From: Halobiforma lacisalsi AJ5
Lineage (GTDB): Archaea; Halobacteriota; Halobacteria; Halobacteriales; Natrialbaceae
Direction of reading: 5' to 3'
Assembly: GCF_000226975.2 (NCBI RefSeq)
Contig: NZ_CP019285.1
Location: forward strand, 2,914,001 to 2,978,000
Length of the DNA: 64,000 nucleotides
Shown: positions 61,038 through 64,000 of the stretch, piece by piece
How the letters are laid out: the number at the start of each line of letters is the position of its first letter
Position numbering within the stretch: position 1 is the first letter of the stretch
Position numbers and translations under genes: made by a program
Notes under the pieces: generated by a model
Databases searched by the model: none
Told to the model about the DNA's origin: nothing
Seen by the model: the letters and a program-made list of their open reading frames with translations, nothing else

Positions 61038-62288
61038 TCACGTGGAGGAATCGGTCGCCGTCACCGTCTTGAGGATTCGGAGTTCCTCCTCTTCGGAGAT
61101 GTGGTCGGCGGTGAGACACGCGTGGACGATCTTGTGTGCCAGTTCGGGATCCGAGAGTACGTCGTCGCTGTTCGGCCCGCCGTTCTCGCTCCCGGCAGTG
61201 TTCCCTCCAGCCGTCGGCTCGGGTTCGTCCTCCCGCGAGCCATCGACAGCGATCGTCTCCTCGAGCGACTCGATCCGCTCCGTGAGCCGCTCGAGTTCCC
61301 TCGCGAACTCCGCAAATTCCTCGCGGTTGACGGACTGCGCTGCTCCGTCGGCGTTGTCCGACCTTCCTTCGGAGTCGCTCCCGACGCTACCGTCGGACCC
61401 ACCGCTGCTCGAGTCGTCCCGAGACCGTCCATCGGTCGGTTCCGCGCTGCCTGCCGAGGTCTCGAGATCGGGGTCCGACTCACCGTCGCCGTCCGCCGAC
61501 GGCTCGTCGTCTCGCTCGGGGGACTCGGCTCCAGCAGTCCCATCGGATTCGGCCTCGAGGGCGGTGCGTTCGTCGCCACCGTCGACGGGTCCGTCCTCGA
61601 ACAGTGCCGCGACGAACTCGCGGCGTCGCGACCAGTCGAAGCCGTCGATCGCGTTCACCCGCTGGCTGATCGTCGCGCCGCTTACGCCGAGCGTGTCCGC
61701 CAGTTCGGCCTGAGTGGCGTCCGGACGCTTACGGACCTCCCGGAGCGTCTCGAGTTGCTTTTCGGTGAGGTCCTCGGGATCGATCGGCGGGTCGAGACGT
61801 GATTTGGCCTCGGTTTCGGCGGTTCCGTCGGAGTCGCTCATCGCTCGCTCGCGGTCGCGGTCCTCGTTGCCATCGTCACGTGGTTCGGATTCCGCACGTC
61901 CTGTACTCGCTTCCTCGTCCCGTCTTCGATTGCTGTCCTCCGTTGCCGGCTCGGGATCGGATTCGTCGGCCACTGGTGAGTTGGTCTCGGGTACACTCTC
62001 GACACCGTCGTCCTCCGACTCGTCGGCATCACCCACCCCAGTCTCGTCCTCGCTTTCGTCGATCTCGTCGCTGTCGGCGGCTCCCGGGTCGCCGTACTCC
62101 TCCAGCACCTGCTCGACGATCGAGGTGGTCGCGCCGCTTACGTCGTTCGCGATTTCCGCCATCGATGCGTCCGGACGCGACTCCGCGACGTCGAGGATTT
62201 TCTTGTGCAGGACTGCTCGAGGGACGGTATCGTCGTGGTCGCCGTTGCGGTCAGCGGACGTCGACGAGGTGTGCGTTTTCGATCCCAT
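61038..62288 (-). CDS. acidic protein with two winged-helix-like segments
   Basis: 416 residues. One HTH-like region near the N-terminus (HKKILDVAESRPDASMAEIA; NDVSGATTSIVEQVLEEYG) and one at about 170-215 (LTEKQLETLREVRKRPDATQ; AELADTLGVSGATISQRVNA) resemble each other, suggesting an internal duplication. Long Asp/Glu/Ser-rich linkers separate them. A short coiled coil (EFARELERLTERIESLEETI) precedes a conserved C-terminal helix pair (ELAHKIVHACLTADHISEEE). Haloarchaeal DNA-binding protein of unknown target. Confidence 0.75.
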   Translation of the reverse strand: MGSKTHTSSTSADRNGDHDDTVPRAVLHKKILDVAESRPDASMAEIANDVSGATTSIVEQVLEEYGDPGAADSDEIDESEDETGVGDADESEDDGVESVPETNSPVADESDPEPATEDSNRRRDEEASTGRAESEPRDDGNEDRDRERAMSDSDGTAETEAKSRLDPPIDPEDLTEKQLETLREVRKRPDATQAELADTLGVSGATISQRVNAIDGFDWSRRREFVAALFEDGPVDGGDERTALEAESDGTAGAESPERDDEPSADGDGESDPDLETSAGSAEPTDGRSRDDSSSGGSDGSVGSDSEGRSDNADGAAQSVNREEFAEFARELERLTERIESLEETIAVDGSREDEPEPTAGGNTAGSENGGPNSDDVLSDPELAHKIVHACLTADHISEEEELRILKTVTATDSST

Positions 62289-62387
62289 ACGGTTCTCGTT
62301 CGTGTCAGGGAATTCCAGCCTCGGCGTTATAATTTTCTCACGGAAAATACAATTACAGGCTCCAAGAAACGATTAGTCAATTAAGTA

Positions 62388-62879
62388 TTAATCCCCTAAT
62401 TCCCGGAGTTTTTGTTGTACTTGAGAGTACACTTTCGGATGAAGATTCATCCCTGAATCTACGAGGTCATACAAGACCTCGTTTGCTTCTGTGGAAGTCA
62501 ATACTCCTTCTTTCGTACATTTAAGCAACAACGTTGTCACCCACCAACACTCGACATCGTGACTCCGGGCAACCTCTATAAGACCCTTGTCGTTAGCGAG
62601 AAGAATTTCCTCTCCATCATCTGCCAGCAAAATTACTGACGCATCGGCTACCGCAACACCCTCCAACGATGCCACTTCCTCAGCTTCAGGAGGCGTCTCA
62701 CAAATCGAAACGTCATCAAGAAATGATTTAAGCGATGCAGTTCCTCGCTTCCCCTCGGTGAGAACTTCGTCTCTCACTCTCTCAGTTGTCCGTATCTCAT
62801 CGCAGGTGGCCGAGATGAGGTCAAGACGGCCCACCCACGAAAGCGGGATTAGCGCAGACGAATCAACAACAACCATCAA
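62388..62879 (-). CDS. DUF3368-type PIN toxin
   Basis: 163 residues. VVVDSSALIPLSWVGRLDLI, E in TERVRDEVLTEG, D in AVADASVILLADD and LLANDKGLIEVARSHDVE give the four acids of the PIN site. The extra C-terminal helices (LLLKCTKEGVLTSTEANEVL) are typical of DUF3368. It overlaps the antitoxin gene by 4 bp. Confidence 0.82.
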   Translation of the reverse strand: MMVVVDSSALIPLSWVGRLDLISATCDEIRTTERVRDEVLTEGKRGTASLKSFLDDVSICETPPEAEEVASLEGVAVADASVILLADDGEEILLANDKGLIEVARSHDVECWWVTTLLLKCTKEGVLTSTEANEVLYDLVDSGMNLHPKVYSQVQQKLRELGD

Positions 62880-63169
62880 ATTCGCCCGAGGTCTCGTTCG
62901 AGTTCGTCAGTTGTGTATCCGGTATCGATGCCCTCCTCGGCGGCGAGTGAAAGCATCTCAACATACGTTACGTCGGCAATTTCAGCCGCACGGCGAAGAG
63001 TGACTTTGTGTTCTCGAAGTTGGTCGAGTGCCTTCTCCTTCCGCCAGTCAGTAAGGCCGTCCCGAATGAGGCGGCGAAGAACCTCTGACCTGTCTGCGGC
63101 CATCTCTTGTTCAAGTTCTGCTAACAACTCTTCGTCGTCTTCAGGTATTCGAGTTGTGACGGTTTTCAT
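62876..63169 (-). CDS. UPF0175-family antitoxin
   Basis: 97 residues: an RHH-like start (KTVTTRIPEDDEELLAELEQ; DRSEVLRRLIRDGLTDWRK) and the UPF0175 module (LDQLREHKVTLRRAAEIADV; TYVEMLSLAAEEGIDTGYT). It is followed, with 4-bp overlap, by the DUF3368 PIN toxin, the arrangement missing at 47449. An array of CGTTACG repeats precedes it. Confidence 0.82.
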   Translation of the reverse strand: MKTVTTRIPEDDEELLAELEQEMAADRSEVLRRLIRDGLTDWRKEKALDQLREHKVTLRRAAEIADVTYVEMLSLAAEEGIDTGYTTDELERDLGRI

Positions 63170-63210
63170 CGTTACGATAGGATGCGTTACGTTACGTAAT
63201 AGACGTAACG
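63170..63210. promoter_or_regulatory. CGTTACG operator array
   Basis: Four copies of the 7-mer CGTTACG lie directly upstream of the UPF0175 start: 63170-63176, 63185-63191, 63190-63196 and, inverted, 63204-63210. The last two form CGTTACGT-AATAG-ACGTAACG, a perfect 8-bp inverted repeat. A probable autoregulatory site for the antitoxin. Confidence 0.65.
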
Positions 63211-63379
63211 AAATTCTTCCTGCGGAAATCTGTATAAAGAAATCGCGTTCCTACATACGTATGGATAGAGAATCAGTGAAGTGCGACAGAAAGGAAGAAG
63301 GTAAACGAAGAAAAGAGGTAGGCAAGACGACGATGAGAAGCCATCTGCAGGACCTCCTGACTCCCCCGACCCAATACCC

Positions 63380-64000
63380 ATGACTCGAGGCGTCGGCGTC
63401 ACCGAACTGCTCCGCGAGACGCTCCCGGAGTGGTCGGTCCCCCTATTCGAGTTCGTGGCGCTACTGGGTGACGAACTGCTCGTCGGCGCCGTCTTGCTGC
63501 TTCTCGCCTGTACGGACGCCTACCGGTCGTTCCGCCACGGCGATGATCGACTCCTCTCCGATCGCACGGCGTTCGTCCTGGCGGTCGTCCTCGGCGGGCT
63601 CGCGTTCACGCTCGCGTTGAAGTCCGCTTTCGGCCTTCCCCGGCCCCCGGCGTCGCTGCGGGCGATTCCCAAGGAAACGCCGGGCTTCCCGAGCGGCCAC
63701 ACGATGGCCGCGACGGTCTGCTGGACCGCGCTCGCGCTGTGGTCCACGCGGTGGACGCGCCGCCGTCGGCTCGCACTCGCGGCGGTCCCGATCGGTCTCG
63801 TCGCCGTCTCCCGGCTCGCGCTCGGGGTCCACTACCTCGTCGACGTCGTCGCCTCGATCGGTTTCGGCGTCGGCTACCTCATCCTCGCGGCGACACTCAC
63901 CGGCAAGGATCCGACGAAAGCGTTCGCCGGCGCGGCGATACTCGGTGTGGCCGCGCTCGTGGTCACCGGCGGCACCACGGACGGCTGGCTGGCGTTCGTC
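63380..64000 (+). CDS. PAP2-superfamily phosphatase, cut by window end
   Basis: At least 207 residues from ATG 63380 (MTRGVGVTELLRETLPEWSV); the frame is open to the end. The three PAP2 motifs are complete: KSAFGLPRPP, PSGHTMAATV, and SRLALGVHYLVDVV with catalytic His residues. Several membrane segments surround them. It may dephosphorylate polyprenyl diphosphate carrier or phospholipids. Carrier recycling would suit the neighbouring glycan genes, but that is inference. Confidence 0.88.
   Translation, partial: MTRGVGVTELLRETLPEWSVPLFEFVALLGDELLVGAVLLLLACTDAYRSFRHGDDRLLSDRTAFVLAVVLGGLAFTLALKSAFGLPRPPASLRAIPKETPGFPSGHTMAATVCWTALALWSTRWTRRRRLALAAVPIGLVAVSRLALGVHYLVDVVASIGFGVGYLILAATLTGKDPTKAFAGAAILGVAALVVTGGTTDGWLAFV

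Overview
The window looks like chromosome or megaplasmid sequence of an extreme halophilic archaeon (class Halobacteria). The older genes are GC-rich and encode Asp/Glu-rich proteins. There are several winged-helix regulators of the PhiH1-repressor type, an AglB/AglF-type protein-glycosylation locus, haloarchaeal insertion sequences, and short overlapping gene starts. The frequent CTCGAG words would fit the Natrialbales, but that is a guess. No rRNA, convincing tRNA or CRISPR array was seen.

Layout. (1) 0.5-23.8 kb is an accessory region. It opens with an AbrB/PIN toxin-antitoxin pair and a complete ISH11-like element (1682-2750). A three-gene cassette follows (4930-10425): two large paralogous proteins and a smaller relative. 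One large protein carries a PD-(D/E)XK-like nuclease signature that its sibling has lost. Next come an AbrB antitoxin with a broken mazF, an orphan nucleotidyltransferase, an IS200/IS605-type element with tnpB, further mazF and tnpB remnants, an HTH-MNT/HEPN pair, and a second ISH11-like copy interrupted by an IS630 fragment (16094-17601). A minus-strand gene set (17861-22102) then encodes a coiled-coil protein, a PD-(D/E)XK nuclease and a second pair of paralogues, with a repeated operator-like sequence upstream.

(2) 23.9-45.4 kb is a surface-glycan region. It begins with an aglB-like oligosaccharyltransferase gene carrying three in-frame stop codons (TAA, TAG, TGA) but no frameshift. A minus-strand cluster follows: Wzx-type flippase, FkbM methyltransferase, GT8, O-antigen-ligase/polymerase-type protein, two GT4 enzymes, a CapK/PaaK-like ligase, a bi-domain oxidoreductase, a heparinase II/III-like protein, UDP-ManNAc dehydrogenase, UDP-GlcNAc 2-epimerase, a WbuB-like GT4, a frameshifted small gene and a polyprenyl sugar-phosphate transferase. 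The part from about 26.4 to 36 kb is visibly AT-rich, which suggests acquisition by transfer.

(3) 45.6-53.3 kb is a second accessory patch: an orphan AbiEi-like antitoxin, two RHH/PIN pairs, an orphan UPF0175 antitoxin, a sugar-nucleotide epimerase, a tnpB-less IS605-type element, two winged-helix regulators and an intact IS605-type element.

(4) 53.3-60.7 kb holds a second glycosylation core: intact AglB-type oligosaccharyltransferase, a DUF192 lipoprotein, a second sugar-phosphate transferase, a regulator pair and AglF-type nucleotidyltransferase. (5) 61-64 kb has an acidic winged-helix protein, a UPF0175/PIN pair with a strong operator, and the start of a PAP2 phosphatase.

Together the glycan genes could activate sugars (AglF, epimerases, dehydrogenase), load them on a polyprenyl-phosphate carrier (two sugar transferases), extend, modify, flip and possibly polymerise the glycan, and transfer it to protein with AglB. 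The two aglB-like genes and two sugar transferases around the AT-rich cluster suggest a glycan cassette brought in or exchanged beside a conserved core. All family names come from reading motifs in translated sequence; no database search was run.
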